From contig CM022665.1 in assembly GCA_012295275.1 (NCBI GenBank), forward strand, positions 34,553,522 through 34,615,521: a stretch of 62,000 nucleotides of DNA, in the 5' to 3' direction. The position numbers were made by a program, and so were the translations under genes. Shown piece after piece: positions 1 to 13,860 of this stretch. This stretch comes from Chrysomallon squamiferum. Taxonomy: Eukaryota; Mollusca; Gastropoda; Neomphalida; Peltospiridae. The number at the start of each line of letters is the position of its first letter. The stretch's first letter is position 1. The notes under the pieces were generated by a model. The model was given only the letters and a program-made list of their open reading frames with translations. It was not told where the DNA came from and ran no database searches.

Positions 1-1149
1 AACACGCTTTTGCAATAAAATTAATTTACAATTGTAGCCAAAGATATTGGCTGTAACATATAAAATCCATGGGTGTAATAAATATATATATTTTTAACAA
101 CTGTAATCAAAATAGGCACATCAGAAGACGAACGAGTGCTGCAAACAAATTAAACAAATAATGGGACTCTATCAAAAAAAAATTCAGTTAATTTCAGGGG
201 CGGTCAAACTTTTTAAAACAGGGGCCGGATAGATCTTACAAGAAGAGCATGAGGGCCAGAATATGAAATGAGAACAAAAAAGATTTCAAAACGTATATTT
301 TATGTAAACAGTAAATTCACAGTGAAAACCAGTTTTGATCGTGGCAGTTAGCGTGGTTCAGTTCGCCCGCATGTGTAATTGACACAGGATTGAAATAATG
401 ATCGTTATAGTTTGCATATTTTGAAATAGTGAAGCAAGCAGCCATTCAGAATTCAGATTTGATTTGACAAGCACCTTTGAGATGCCTTAAATTTTAAACT
501 TGAGTGCGACTTGAATAAAAAAATAGCTGTGTCAACTGACTTTATTTCATTGACTTTTAGTTTGCTGTCTCGCTAGCCGGATGGCAATGTTAACTGTGAA
601 CAATTTGGCGGGTCAGACAACAAATCTTTGCAGGCTGGAATTTGCCCGCCCGAGTTAGATGGATTGTTGAGAAACAAGGGTCTAAAGATGGGTTTTGTCA
701 CTCATTTTAGACCAAATACCCTAACTATGGAATGTTATGTTTTTGTTTTTTATCCTCGTCGGTATATAATAAAAGCCTCACTAATGTTTTTAAGAAAACA
801 CTGACACTAAATTGGGAGACAGATACGATATTTAATCCATGTAAGTGTCTTACAGTGTAGTCCCAGTGTTTCTTTAAAAGCTATACGGGAAAGACTAAAA
901 CATAAATATTCCCATACAGACACCCACTAAACAAAATATATTTGAATCCAATAACGATATCATAGCTAACCTTAGAAAGTATTTACGTGACAGATATACA
1001 TTTTCGTTTTTTAAATTATTGCGATCAATATTTATAATAAAATATTCAGTTCTGTTTATACATTCAATATACGCGTTTGCGTAGTTTTTTAATTTTTTAA
1101 ATTATTAGTCTTTTTTTATATACATATGTGAATATATTAATATATATGA

Positions 1150-1199
<50 letters not shown>

Positions 1200-1289
1200 A
1201 ATGTATGTATGATTAGGTAGAGAAAGCGATAGATGTAGAGGTAGGTATATTTAATATATCAGGTGATATTCTTAATGTTCCATTTCTTT

Positions 1290-1339
<50 letters not shown>

Positions 1340-1595
1340 TGTGTGTGTGTGTGTGTGATTCATTTAATTTCCAATTTCACGCTCGGTAGACATATCAGTG
1401 TATAAATATTTTGTAGTAATTATTATTACTACTTACATTAGAAGTAGTATAGTAGTAGTAATACAGTTAGGGAATTTTCCTCTTTTTTTTTCTTCTTTTT
1501 TCTTCCCCTCCTCCCAAGTGACTATCTACATTATTGATATTAGTTTTCCTCCTACATTTTCTTTTTAATGTATAAAATAATGTTGTGTGTTTCAG
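1..1595. other. Non-coding sequence left of the first ACE exon (intron or upstream)
   Basis: No credible exon seen. It should be intron of the ACE-like gene, since the first visible exon starts in phase 2 after a TTTCAG acceptor. It holds two long GT microsatellites (about 1150-1196 and 1292-1358) and GC-richer scraps near 195-260 and 560-670 that look like old repeat fragments. Confidence 0.5.
1150..1358. repeat. Two (GT)n microsatellites
   Basis: Near-perfect GT runs at about 1150-1196 and 1292-1358, separated by ordinary AT-rich sequence. Confidence 0.9.
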
Positions 1596-4500
1596 ATGTA
1601 TTAGAGCGGATAAAATCTGGTAAAAGAAAAACTGATAGTTATGCTGATCTAAAGTCAAAGGCTGGAGCGGAAGATTGGTTGGATAAAACCAATGAGCAGC
1701 TGAGAAAATTGTCTACAAAAAGCGCGGAAACAAACTGGAATTTGCAAACTAACGTGACTTCAGAAAATCAGAAAAAGGTAATGTTTAAAATGTAATGATG
1801 ATGAGGAGAAGAGGAGCAGTTGGATTATTATGTTGACGATGATGATGATGGTGGTAGTAGTGGGAATTATGATAAAAAAGACAGAGATGATAATTTCAAT
1901 AATAACGATATCTTTTTATTATTATTATAATAATTATATTCATTATGTTCCCATGCACTGCTTCCCTCTTCGGCCAGTGGATTATTAATCAAAGACAATG
2001 GTACGTATTCCGCTGTCTATGAAGTCTGTTTATAAAATAATTTTCAGCTGGTATTTGAATAAATTAATCGACTGCATGGTCTTTAACCATACAGATGAAA
2101 CGATAAAACCACAAATCAAAAATGTCTCGAAAACGTAATTAACAGAATACTTTTTACCTTATTACGTAGGTTGCTGAGGTGGAGGTTGAAATGGCGAAGT
2201 TTTTAAACAAAATATTAGAAAAAGCTAAAGACATCGACCCTAACGTACTAGATGATAATTACAAACGACAGCTAAGATTATTGACGTTGTACGGATCATC
2301 GCACAATCCTGAAGTAATCAAGTAAGTATTAATAATCTAACTGTTAGTAGTATGCTAATACTATTCGTATTAAACTATAATTATTTATGATTGGTCTTAT
2401 CATAATTACTACTGCTACTGTTGCTATTACTACTTCTTCTGCTGTTACATCTGCTATCAATACTACTACTACCACTGCTACTACTGCTACCACATCACCA
2501 CCACTGCTACCACATCACTACCACAACCACTGTTACTGCCATTGCTATTAGCATTACTAATTCTACGGCTACTGTTACTGCATCTACTACCACCATGTTA
2601 CTACCACCATCACCATTACTCTGCTGTTACTACTACTGCAACCACTAGTATATATTGTATAGCTACCGTTACTACTACTTCTATAGCTGGTATTGATGCT
2701 TATATTATTACCACAACTAATGAAACAGACCCATATGTATATGTATGTGTGTGTATATATATATACACATATATATATGTATGTATATATATATATATAC
2801 ACACATATGTATATACACACATATATATATTATATATATATATATATATACACATATATATATATACACATATGTGTATATATATATGTATATACACACA
2901 CATATATATATATGTATGTATATATATATATGTGTGTGTGTGTGTATATATACATATATATACATATTTATATATACATATACACACACACACACATACA
3001 CATTTACAATACGAAGGTATGTACGTATATAATACAGAAAATATGTACATACATACAAACATACTTACAAACATGCATACAGACAATACATACATGCATG
3101 CATACATAAACACACATACACACACACATACACACATATACACACATACACACATATATCCACACACACATGTATACACACACACACGCTTGTATACATA
3201 CTATATTTTAACTGTAACCCATGAGCTATGAGGTATCCAAAATATAACAGACCAGCAACGTGGTTGGGTAACGTAAATTTTGTAATATATCTGATATCAC
3301 TTACGTATGTATGTCTGTTAATTATTTCAGAGAAACCAGTCTTACAAGCAGTGAAATGATGGAAATTTTTGACTCTGCAAAAGTGTGTAGGGAAGGAAAA
3401 CCAAAAAACTGTTTGTCTAAAGAACCTGACCTCTATAAAATCATGTCTGAAAGTAGGGACCCATCTGAACTTTTATGGGCATGGAAAGGATGGCGGGATG
3501 TCACTGGTTCAAAAATACGACCTCTGTACGAGAAATACATAAAACTACTTAACCAAGGCGCCGTGGAAAACAGTATGCTTTGTATTGCAATCTACTATTA
3601 CTAGAATCATTAAACTTTCTTCTCTCTCTTCATTACTTATATTTTTCTTATAATCTTTCATATTGTAAGCAAACGGAATACTGCAGTAGAGTTAAGATAT
3701 AATGTTTGTTCAAAATGTGATGCTAACATGCATGAAAGTCTCACAAATTGAATAAAATATCATTTAGCTTTAGAATCCCTTTACAATAATTATGTCAAAT
3801 TATGCAAACGACAGTAATTATATATCAAATTATACTATTTACAATAATTACGTGTCCGATGTATTTAACGTTTGTTACTTTAAATCATCGATGCTAAATT
3901 ATATTTTATGTATATGTATATATACTTATTGAATGCATCAAAATAAAAATGTTTTGTGTTAATGTACTAAGTGACAAAATAAATGAGCTGTGATGTCATC
4001 TGCTGGCCGGAGATCTCTGTCAAGTTTTATTCTGTTCTTGGTGATCTAACTGATGGCAAACTGCATGTTAGTATTGTATGTCGCAATTATACTGCAGTAA
4101 CTTTTTAAAATAATATAGATTTTGCACAAATATCTTCTATTTTACTTGGAAGCGATTTCATTTTGTTCTTTCTTTTGTTTATTACAATTACAATTACTGT
4201 TACTATTATTATTATTATTATTATTATTATAAGATTTTAGTGATTACGGCGCCTTTTGGAGAGATATGTTATTTGACCAAACTCCAGATATAGAAGCAAA
4301 ATGCGATCGTCTTTGGGAAGAAATCAAGCCAATATATGTTCAGCTACACGCATTTGTGCGTAAGAAGTTAACCGAGAAATACGGCAAGAAGATTGTGGGC
4401 ACCAGTGGAGCTATTCCTGCTCACATCCTAGGTAGGGCTGTTCTGCGTTATTTAATAATATCAAATGACAAATTAGTTACCAATGAATAACACCAAATAT

Positions 4501-5720
4501 ACCATTCATATTATCTGCGGATGCTGTATACTGTGATGGAATGACTGAGTGAATGTTTTACAACATTTCTGTATATTTTAATGGTTACCAGATTTCAGTT
4601 ATAGGTTATATATCAAATAATGACTCATATAATTAGCAAAAAGAAATCGTTCGTACATTTCTGTCCACAAACAGGAAAGCATGTACTACGACCTATGATA
4701 AATCAGCATGAGGGATTAGTTTGAAACTGGAAATTTATCAACATGGTATTGGAGAATTTCTAGAACATTTTTGTAACAACAGCAGTAACAAAAATAACAG
4801 CAGTAGTAGCAACATCGTCAGGTTTTTATTGTTTTCTAAACATTAGTGCGAATTGCATTTTCAGCGGCAAAAGGCAAAACAAAATCAACTGCTGTCTGCT
4901 GATATTGACGTTTCTTGTGCTAGATTTATTTATTTATTTATTTATTTTTTTAATAAAAAACACCTCCCTCGGCAAGTTTGTCTAAAGTCGTCGTATGTAT
5001 TTTCTTCGATATAAAGGAGTGTTTATATTGTAGTAATTAATATCATATTGCTGATTTGTGCAGGTAATATGCATGCTCAAGAATGGAATAACATATTTGA
5101 AATCATAATACCCAAAACGAGCAAAAATCGTATGAAAAGCATAAAAGACCGTGAGAATAAAGAGTTGCAGAGAAAGTACGACGTTAATGGATTATTTCGT
5201 CTCGCAGAGGAGTTTTTCTGTTCCATATCTTTATACAACATGACTGACATATTCTGGGGAAAGTCAATGTTGGTGAAACCAAAAGACCGTGAAGTGCAAT
5301 GTCATGCTTCAGCCCACGACATGTACAGAAAAAACGATTTCAGGTAAGAGATGATAACTGATGATGTCAGACCTCGACATGTCACTCGGTATCCTTAATT
5401 GGGCTCAATTGCTGTCTGTTTCAGCCATCTTTGCATCACATACTCTTTCATCTGACACATTGTCTGTACGTCACCTGAACGTAACTTTTTCATTCATGTA
5501 CGTGTACGTCACTTTCGTTTTCATATGTCGATACGTTACTATTCCTCTGACTGTACTTCACTCTTCAATCTTTTATTCATCTACGCCAGTCTTTCGTCCG
5601 TCTATAATAGAAAAAATGGTTTAAATGAATGTAGTTCGATTTTAATAGAAGAAAAAATTACTCTTTTATCTAAAATCATGGTTAAATATTTTCTATTTAA
5701 TTTTTCAAATTCTTCTTCTT

Positions 5721-5782
<62 letters not shown>

Positions 5783-6348
5783 TGTTATTGTTATTATTAT
5801 TGTTGTTGTTGTTGTTGGTTTTTTGGGGGGTTTGTTGTTATTGTTATTGTTATTATTATTACTTTTTGTAAACAAAAAGAAAAAGTGACTAAAATGTGAT
5901 TAACATTCTTTCCAAACGTGATATTTTATAAATGATTACAAATCACAGTGACAGTAATAAATGTATAAATATCCCATTTTATTTTTGTTTCTGTGATGTA
6001 GCAATTACGGGAAGCCATCTACTACAGACAGTATCTTTGCAATATAATTAGCACATTCATAAAGATAATAGCAATTACGAGAACCAAAATTTCTGTTAAA
6101 TATTATTCCTTTGAAATGCAGTTAGAAATATTTGCTACCTCACAAGTGATTTATTATTATTATTATTATTTTATTTTTATATATATATATTTTATTATTA
6201 TTATTATTATTACTATTATTTTTTTTTTTATTATTTTTTTTTTTTTTGTTTGTTAAAGAAATCAAACATATATAACCTGCATTAAAGGAAATGTACGAAA
6301 ACAAAAATAAAAAATATAAAATTAAATAAATACATACATAAATAAATA

Positions 6349-6398
<50 letters not shown>

Positions 6399-9300
6399 AA
6401 ATCAGAGATACAGCTAATTTCAAGTCCTTTTTCTTTTTTGTTTTAAAACACACATTAGATTTATCTATGTATCTACCTAGCTATCTTTCTATTTATCTAT
6501 TTATCTATTTTTTATTTATTTCTCCAGAATCAAGATGTGCACAGAAATAAATTTCGATTACTTAACTACGGTACACCACGAGATGGGTCACGTGGAATAC
6601 TTCATGGCGTATGCGAATCAACCGACGCTTTTTCGTGGTAGTCCTAACTCGGCCTTCCACGAGGCAGTCGGCGACACCATAGATTTGTCTGTAATGAGTC
6701 TTAAACATCTGGAAATCTTGGGACTAATAGATGCTAACACCACAAACAACAATGGCAAGAAACATAATATAATTTATTTAGAATGTATCTATTGGTCTAG
6801 CTTCGCTCATACTGCATCGCTGAAACAGAAAAAAAAAAAAAATAATAATAATAATAATAATAAATAAATAAATAAATAAATAAATAAACAAAAATAAATA
6901 AAAGTAAATAATATATATATATATATATATAACATATTAATAATAATAATAATAATAATAAAGTTTAAATAAGTAATCTGTAACTTACGTGAAAAATCGA
7001 AGTGAAATAGGTTAAAAAAAAAAAACCAAAACAACAACAAACAAAACAAATAACTGTGATGTATGTAATAAATCGTAATAACGAAGCCGAAAAATCTCAA
7101 GAGCGTAGATGAAAAATCGCATTAACATACGTTAATTGCAGTCGGACTTAAATACGCAGAAAAAAAATGGCAGCAGTGCGCGTTACAGCTTTAGATCCTG
7201 CCTTTTGTGTTCAGTCAGTAAACGAGTTAGACTATCAACCATTCTCAAACGTACTGACATCTACTTGAGGATCAAACACGTATTCCGCGGGCACATGGTT
7301 GCAGAGTCTTTGCTGCTCATGATATTGTTAGTGTTATGAAAAAGAAAATGTAGTAGTCTTCAGTGTACCCCACTGAGAATTAAACCTCAGTTTAAAATAT
7401 ACAATACCTTATCCTTATTTTTCTACTGAAATGTTCAAAATCATTTCGTGGAATAGAATTTTCCTTATTATCCAATTAACTAAGCCCAAACCGCAGTCTT
7501 ATAATAATATTAATAAGGATTTTCACTGTTATTTTTCATAATGATTGTTATCGTCTCATTTTTGCTAATGTAAATCTGAATTATTTCAACATTTTGCTTT
7601 ACTTCACTTTATATGTTGATATTAAATATCAATGCGGTTTTCCTGTACTTGTTCATGTGTAGAAATACATATAATTCACGTGTACATAATATTCATCTAT
7701 TCTGGCTGTTTTCGTTACTGGTTTTCGCCCAAACTCATTAAAAAAAAACGTGTTAATCACAGAATAAAAATGTATCTCGAATTTCGCATTTTTACACTAC
7801 AAGATCGTTTCATGAGACTCTGAACTCAAATTTTCGAAGTTCGTTGGCTGCAGTCAACACCGTCAGTCCAACAACGTAAAATCAACTTCTTTAGTTTTAG
7901 CAACATTTCCTTTAATTATTATTAATTAACATTTTATTTTTATTATTAATATATTTTTTTCTTCTTTGCATATCCATAAAACAACTTTATATGAGCCTTG
8001 GCGAATAGTATATATAACTGACTGATGCAATCGGTAAATGTTTGGATATATAATTTATTTATTTTATTACCTAGACAAACTTTGATGTATTTGTACTTTG
8101 TCTAATTAGCAATTACTTCAGCAGGCATATTTTATAAAAATATAATGTTAGAAAGGAAATAACATAACGTAAAAATAGCCACTGTTAAGTTTTCTTTAAA
8201 ATAAATGTATTTTGTTTATTTCCAGATGTCGTTATACTGACTTTACTCGAACAAGCGCTTTCAAAAATAGCTTTTCTTCCTTTTGGTTATCTTCTTGACA
8301 AATGGAGATGGAAAGTTTTCAGTGGAGAAATAGAAAGCAATGAATACAACAAACGATTCTGGGAAATGAGGTACAGCTCTATAGTGTTACACGTAATTAG
8401 TTTATCAAAAGCAGTGATTGGTTTTTCCCAAAACGAGAAGGTTGGGAAAAAAGATAAATAATAAATAAATAAATAAATGAAAAACAAATAAATAAATATA
8501 AAAAATTAAAAAAAAAATAAATATATATATATATTTAAAAAAAACATCCTGCTAAGTGCAGTGGGTTTCTGTTACATTTTCCTTTATAGTACTTAACCCG
8601 TGTATATGTCGGCATATAATCGTAGATTAAAAATGCATTGCTAAATCAAACATTCTACCTTTTCTTTTATTTTTAACGCAGGTTTGTGTGTTTGATAATG
8701 TCTGAAATTTTATATATTTTTTCTTTTTCATTTTATTTTATTTTATTTAAAAATAGTCTGAAATACCAAGGTTTAGTGGCTCCAGTTCTCCGATCGGAAA
8801 AAGATTTCGACCCAGGAGCTAAATTCCATGTACCGTCCAACTCTCCGTATATGATGTAAGAAAATGGCTATATTATAATATAAAATATGAATCAGCAGTA
8901 AGTAAAGCCGGTAACAGGAAACCAGTTATCGTTCTTTATTCCCCTAATATAGTTTATGAATGTGAATCGAATTTCTTGTTTCTGTTTTTTTTTTTTGGGG
9001 GGGGGGTTCACCTATTGCATTATTTATTAAATTATTTATTTCTAATAACAGAAAGACATCACAAAAACTGGGTATTTTTAGTATTATTGTGATGGTATTT
9101 TCTCTATCTGTCTGTGACCCTGTCTCGCTATCTCTTTCTGTATGTATCTCTCTCCTACCATAAATATTAATACATACTACATTTTTCAGCTACTTCTTCA
9201 GTCACTTAGCACAGTTCCAGTTTTATGAAGCTTTGTGCAAAGTCAGCGGTCACACCGGTCCTCTTCATCTGTGTGATTTTTACAAATCTAAAGAAGCTGG

Positions 9301-10235
9301 AGCCAAGTTCAAGTGAGAGAAATAATAATAATAATAGGAGAAGTAGTATAATAGTAGTAGTAGGTAGTAGTGGTAATGGTGGTAATGATGATCTGATCGG
9401 TCACACTTGTAAAATAATAATAATAAAAAGAAAGCATAAGCAATATCGAATTATATGTTCGTATATTTAAATTATTTAAAGTAGAGGGAGAGAGTAAGAG
9501 GGCGGGAGAAGAAGCTAGTGAGAGAGAAAGAACCAGTTCCATCTAAACACGCTGATACTACATATAAATTTACTTTGAATGTCATTGATTTATTTCCATG
9601 CAGTTTAACTGAAGGTGTTTTACATCTGTGGTCATTGGTAGGATACACACTAAATAGGATTCGCAGTTGTTTATTGGAGTGAATTAGGTGATGTCACGTT
9701 GTTGTATTAAATACCCTAATACAAAGTTGTTTATTCTAAGTCGATCTAAAAACACAGCGTTTTAATCTGAACAAATCCGGTTTAGAAACGCATGCGTACC
9801 TGCTTATAGCTATTCTTACTGAATAATTTATTATAATTCCGACCAGATATTATTATTATTATATTATTATTTTTTTATAATTTCATGAATGAATATACAA
9901 CCTTCAGAAGAATCACATTTAATAGTAATATGTAATTATGTAAAACATTTAATATTTATTACCGTTTGTCATTGTTTTTATATCATTATGATCGTCATCG
10001 CCATCGTCATCATCATTTATTTATTTTATTTATTTTTCTTTCCTTTTTCAGAAAAATGTTGCAACTAGGTAGCAGTGTACCGTGGCAACAGGCTTTGTTT
10101 CAGTTAACAGGATCTAGAGACATTTCTACAACAGCAATCAAAAAATATTTTGAGCCGCTAACAAAATGGCTATCCGAGCAGCTAAAAGGAGAAACTTTAG
10201 GATGGGACAAAGCAAAAATTAACTGGGAAGAATAA
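1596..10235 (+). CDS. ACE: Angiotensin-converting enzyme-like M2 peptidase (5' end outside window)
   Basis: Zinc dipeptidyl carboxypeptidase of family M2, secreted. Ten exons read by eye: 1596-1777, 2170-2321, 3331-3572, 4234-4431, 5064-5343, 6528-6784, 8226-8370, 8757-8855, 9190-9312, 10052-10235 (TAA), 620 codons in phase throughout. Exon 4 starts at the AG ending at 4233, because the next AG (4240) breaks the frame. Visible family landmarks: ETNWNLQTN near the start, the paired cysteines [42 protein letters not shown], zinc site HHEMGH with downstream HEAVGD, AKFHVPS followed by PY..YF, and [13 protein letters not shown]. Length matches one complete ACE domain. It ends NWEE with no membrane anchor, so it resembles soluble single-domain invertebrate ACEs. 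The signal-peptide exon should lie left of base 1. Odd points: a seven-residue insertion at the exon 6/7 join and loss of chloride-binding arginines. Family assignment is very secure; the donor at 6785 is the least certain junction. Confidence 0.93.
2401..3195. repeat. Compound CTA/CCA and AT/AC/GT microsatellite tract in ACE intron
   Basis: A run rich in ACT/ACC triplets (2405-2720) passes into a long alternating purine-pyrimidine tract of AT, GT and AC (2735-3190). Open frames across it in several phases are simple-repeat artefacts (Tyr-Ile, Thr-His), not genes. The tract lies inside the intron between 2321 and 3331. Confidence 0.9.
3573..8225. other. ACE introns 3 to 6 (exons at 4234, 5064 and 6528 excepted)
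   Basis: AT-rich intron sequence with many trinucleotide runs: TTC/TTA at 5710-5800, ATT/TTA around 6150-6250, AAT at 6352-6395 and 6841-6862, AAAT at 6862-6905. No additional exon that would fit the ACE frame was found. Confidence 0.6.
8371..10051. other. ACE introns 7 to 9 (exons at 8757 and 9190 excepted)
   Basis: AT-rich introns, with a poly-T/poly-G run near 8985-9008 and AAT-like repeats near 9320-9430. Nothing else recognised. Confidence 0.6.
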
Positions 10236-10236
10236 A
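10231..10236 (+). promoter_or_regulatory. AATAAA polyadenylation signal overlapping the ACE stop codon
   Basis: The hexamer AATAAA at 10231-10236 contains the TAA stop of the ACE-like gene (10233-10235). A second AATAAA lies near 10396 and would give a more normal 3' UTR. Which one is used cannot be seen. Confidence 0.35.
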
Positions 10237-10323
10237 TAATGGGCATTAAAAGTTTATTGCCAGAAACAGTTTGATTATTGTTATTGTTGTTGTTAATGTT
10301 ATTATTAATAATGTTGTCGAAGG

Positions 10324-10355
<32 letters not shown>

Positions 10356-12330
10356 TTATTACTGCTGTTTTATTTAATTCGTGTCAGTTACCATAATAAA
10401 ATTCTATAACCTTTTCACAAACCTAATTAATATAGGCCTATTTAGAATTTAATTAAGAAATATCATAGAAATTTAGATATGTTTTATTCTAAAAGCATTA
10501 CATTAAGTACTTATTTTTCTCGCTCGTCCTAGAACAAGTTTATTTATTTAATTTTAATATAATATAAATAATAATATAAAAATTTAAAAAATTGGCTAGA
10601 AAACTAAACGGTCATTTTGCCCACGTGCATTTCCCAACGACACCAAATCCTTCAAATCTGAAAGGGTATGATTTCAGAAATTAAAATAAATAAATAAATA
10701 AATAAATAAAATAAAAAAGATAAAATAAATAAATAAATAAATAAAATAAAAAAGATACAATAAATAAATAAATAAATAAATACTGTAAAAAAAATAAATA
10801 ATAATAAATAAATTAAATTAAATTAATTAAATAAGTGTGACTATCATTGTGACATATGTCTTTCAGTAAAAATAAGGATCACAGAGAAAATTTTCTTCCA
10901 CTATGCGAAAAGATACTGTTTTTATTTTATTTTATTTTATTTTTTTATTATTAGCATATTTTTAATATGCATCGGTAAGACCGCACAGCACCGCCTTTAA
11001 TAAACCTGTTGTTTGACACTTCAGTATACAGAGCTGCATCAAAGAACACACGTTTGGTTAAGTCGGTCGAAGGGCACTGAAAGTGTATGTTCCCATGTGA
11101 AAGAACATACATTTGGTGAGTCTGGCGTGCGATGCTGACAGTGTATGTTCCCATACATACATACAAATCAGCAATGAAGATCTTTTACATAAAATAAAAA
11201 AATAAAAATAAAAAATAAAAAAGGAAAGAAAAGAAAAGATAGAGAAAAGAAAAATTCAAGACCTAATCATCAGTGTTGTTAATCTTTTACAAATTTATTT
11301 GATTTTGGTCAGTATAGTTAAAATGAACAAAGTGACAGCGATGACGAGTTTGGACACGGGGCCGGACTACTGCTGTTTATTCTTGTAAATTAAATACAAT
11401 AAGCATAATTACATCAACAACAAACCACCGATATATAAAAATGCCCCAGTAATAATTTCACATTCTTTACTATTTTTTAATACACTAAACGGCCAAACTG
11501 TGGAATAATGACGTCTACTTCCTTCAGTTACGTTTAACGTCATCTGTTTAGATCATATAAAATTAAAAGCAATGAATTAATTGTGATATCAAATGTATCT
11601 TTCGCAAAGACAAAAGAAAAAAAAAAATGAAAAAGAAAAAAGAAATCTAGCATTTAATTTTATAATTCCTGATGCTACCGTCATAGTAATCCATAATGCC
11701 GATGGTACATATACGTAAGTAAAAGTATCGGTAAATAATTGGAAAAAGTAGTAAAACTAAAAATAATACAACATTTACTAAGTCACGATTTTGGATCTCT
11801 AATTTCTTTATAACACGTCATCATCTTTAAAGTTAGTCATAACAGCTTAATCTAAATCATGTGTGGATTCCAGATATCGTTTGATAGGCTGGTCTGGATC
11901 CAACGTTGTTTTTTTCTGTTTTTTTTTTTTTTTTTTTTTTTTTTTTGTGTGTTTTTATCCCTCACTAAATGACTAATTCCGTTACGGTGCAAAAAACAGG
12001 CATTATTTAAAGAACGCACATATACTGAAATGTTAATAATGTTAAGTTAATTTTAAAATTAATAATTTTTCTTAAAATTCGATTAAACTTTTCGATTTTT
12101 TCCCCCCTAGAAAACATTTACTTCAGATCATTATTAAATCACAGAGAGAGAGAGAGAGGTTTGATTTAGTTTAAATAATAAATTACAGTTTAAAATACTA
12201 ATTATTACATGTTAATGCAAGGACAATATAACTGAAGGCTTATACTGTTTGAATAACATCACTGCAGAAACACCTTGATATAATTTCAATTTGAATATAC
12301 TGTAGTGACAGTACCATAGAAATTCATCAA
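10237..12330. other. Intergenic between ACE-like and first KCNE-like gene
   Basis: AT-rich and without a recognisable gene. Contains a long poly-T (10325-10350), AAAT runs (10683-10810), a 59-bp tandem duplication (11041-11158) and a poly-T near 11915-11947. Non-coding first exon(s) of the next gene could lie near its right end. Confidence 0.5.
11041..11158 (+). repeat. Diverged 59-bp tandem duplication
   Basis: Two adjacent units start at 11041 and 11100. Both open with AAAGAACA(C/T)AC and close with GTGTATGTTCCCAT; the middles are diverged. Confidence 0.7.
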
Positions 12331-13791
12331 ATGTCTCTTTCTGATAAGAAAGGTAAGGCTAATCATTTACGGATAGGAAGGGATGTTAATCATTATTCAG
12401 CATATATTTTGTTCTTATTTAATTATTTCTTTCTTTTCCTAAATCTGATTTCTTCTAATACATACACACATACATACACAGAAACACACACACACAAACA
12501 CATACACATGCACACACACACACACACACATATATATATAATTTTCTATTTTGAAACAGGTAACGCTTCTGAGGCAATGACTCGGGTATGTAACTACAAA
12601 TATTTTCTTGAGATAATTATTATCATGAATTTATGATATTGAAAAGAAAATCCGGTCTTTACACAAATTATTGGCCAAGAGCCCTAGAAAGAATCTATAT
12701 CTAAATATTATTTATTTATTTATTTAATTTTATTTTATTTATTTATTTATTTCATCCCAGATAGTTTATAAACTGTTATTTGATTATCCTGTTTATACTT
12801 ACTATATATGTATGTGTGTGTGTGTCGGCTCTTTATAAAAATTACAGAAGGACAGTTTTACATATTTTATCTTTCTTTCAGCCTGAAGCTTACACTCAGG
12901 TACAGATATATATATTTGCTGTCATATGTAGCTATGGAGTCATAATGGCTGGCTTAATCATGATGCTTATAAAAAAGGTAGGTGATACTGAAGTCTGATA
13001 AAACCAGTGCTAGAAATTTATCAAGCCCAATCATATATTAAAAATAGAGGGCAGAAAGAAAATTTCTAATTTTAACTAAACATTATTTTATATATTTGTA
13101 TAAATATTTTAATTTGTTACAGAAATCAAATGATTGATATATTTTTAGAAATATTGTTCAATTCTGTTTTAAACGATTAAATCCTAGTCTATTCCTATTC
13201 TTCTAAATATTTAAAAACTGAAATAGAAACACTGATATAACCATTAAAGGCTTTTGTATAATTATTTTTACAAAGATTAAAGATCTGACTTTCTTTCTTT
13301 CTTTCTTTTTTTCTTTTTTTTTTGTTGTTGTCAGTAGTTCTTTTAGGTTTTATTTTTGTTATATAAAGATAAGAAATGTTTGTATTATATCTTACATTAA
13401 TCCAGATATGTATCATCTGTACTTATCTGGTAAGTAATAACTTAGATAACAGTACATTTGTTAAATACTTTAGAAAGATTGTCTTACAACTGTTGTTTTT
13501 TTTATTTTTTTTTTATTAAGTCAACCCTTTGAAGTCACTGACAAAGCGTGCAGTCAGCAAGGAAAATAATGACTTCTTTAAAATAATTAGTCATGCTGGT
13601 TTTTTCATTAATTGTATTTTATTTAAATATATATGTAGATTTATGCGAGTGTATATATGCATGTGGGTAGATAGGTACATTGGCAGGTAGATAGGTAGGT
13701 AGGTATGTTTTTGTGTGTATAAATTATCATAAACATATTGACATCTGACACTGAAAAAGAAGACTAAAAAATAATACTGTATTATTTGTGT

Positions 13792-13860
<69 letters not shown>

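Noticed and set aside
195-670. hAT-like transposon suggested by CAGGGGCGGTCAAAC and GGGCCGGA phrases
   Set aside because: No matching inverted right end or target duplication found; kept only as a possible old fragment.
2421-3231. Overlapping open frames of up to 229 codons on both strands
   Set aside because: All are made of ACT/ACC and AT/GT/AC simple repeats; Tyr-Ile-His-Thr translations have no protein character.
4235-4241. Acceptor ending at 4240 for ACE exon 4
   Set aside because: It shifts the frame relative to exon 3. The AG ending at 4233 restores phase and gives [11 protein letters not shown], which fits the family.
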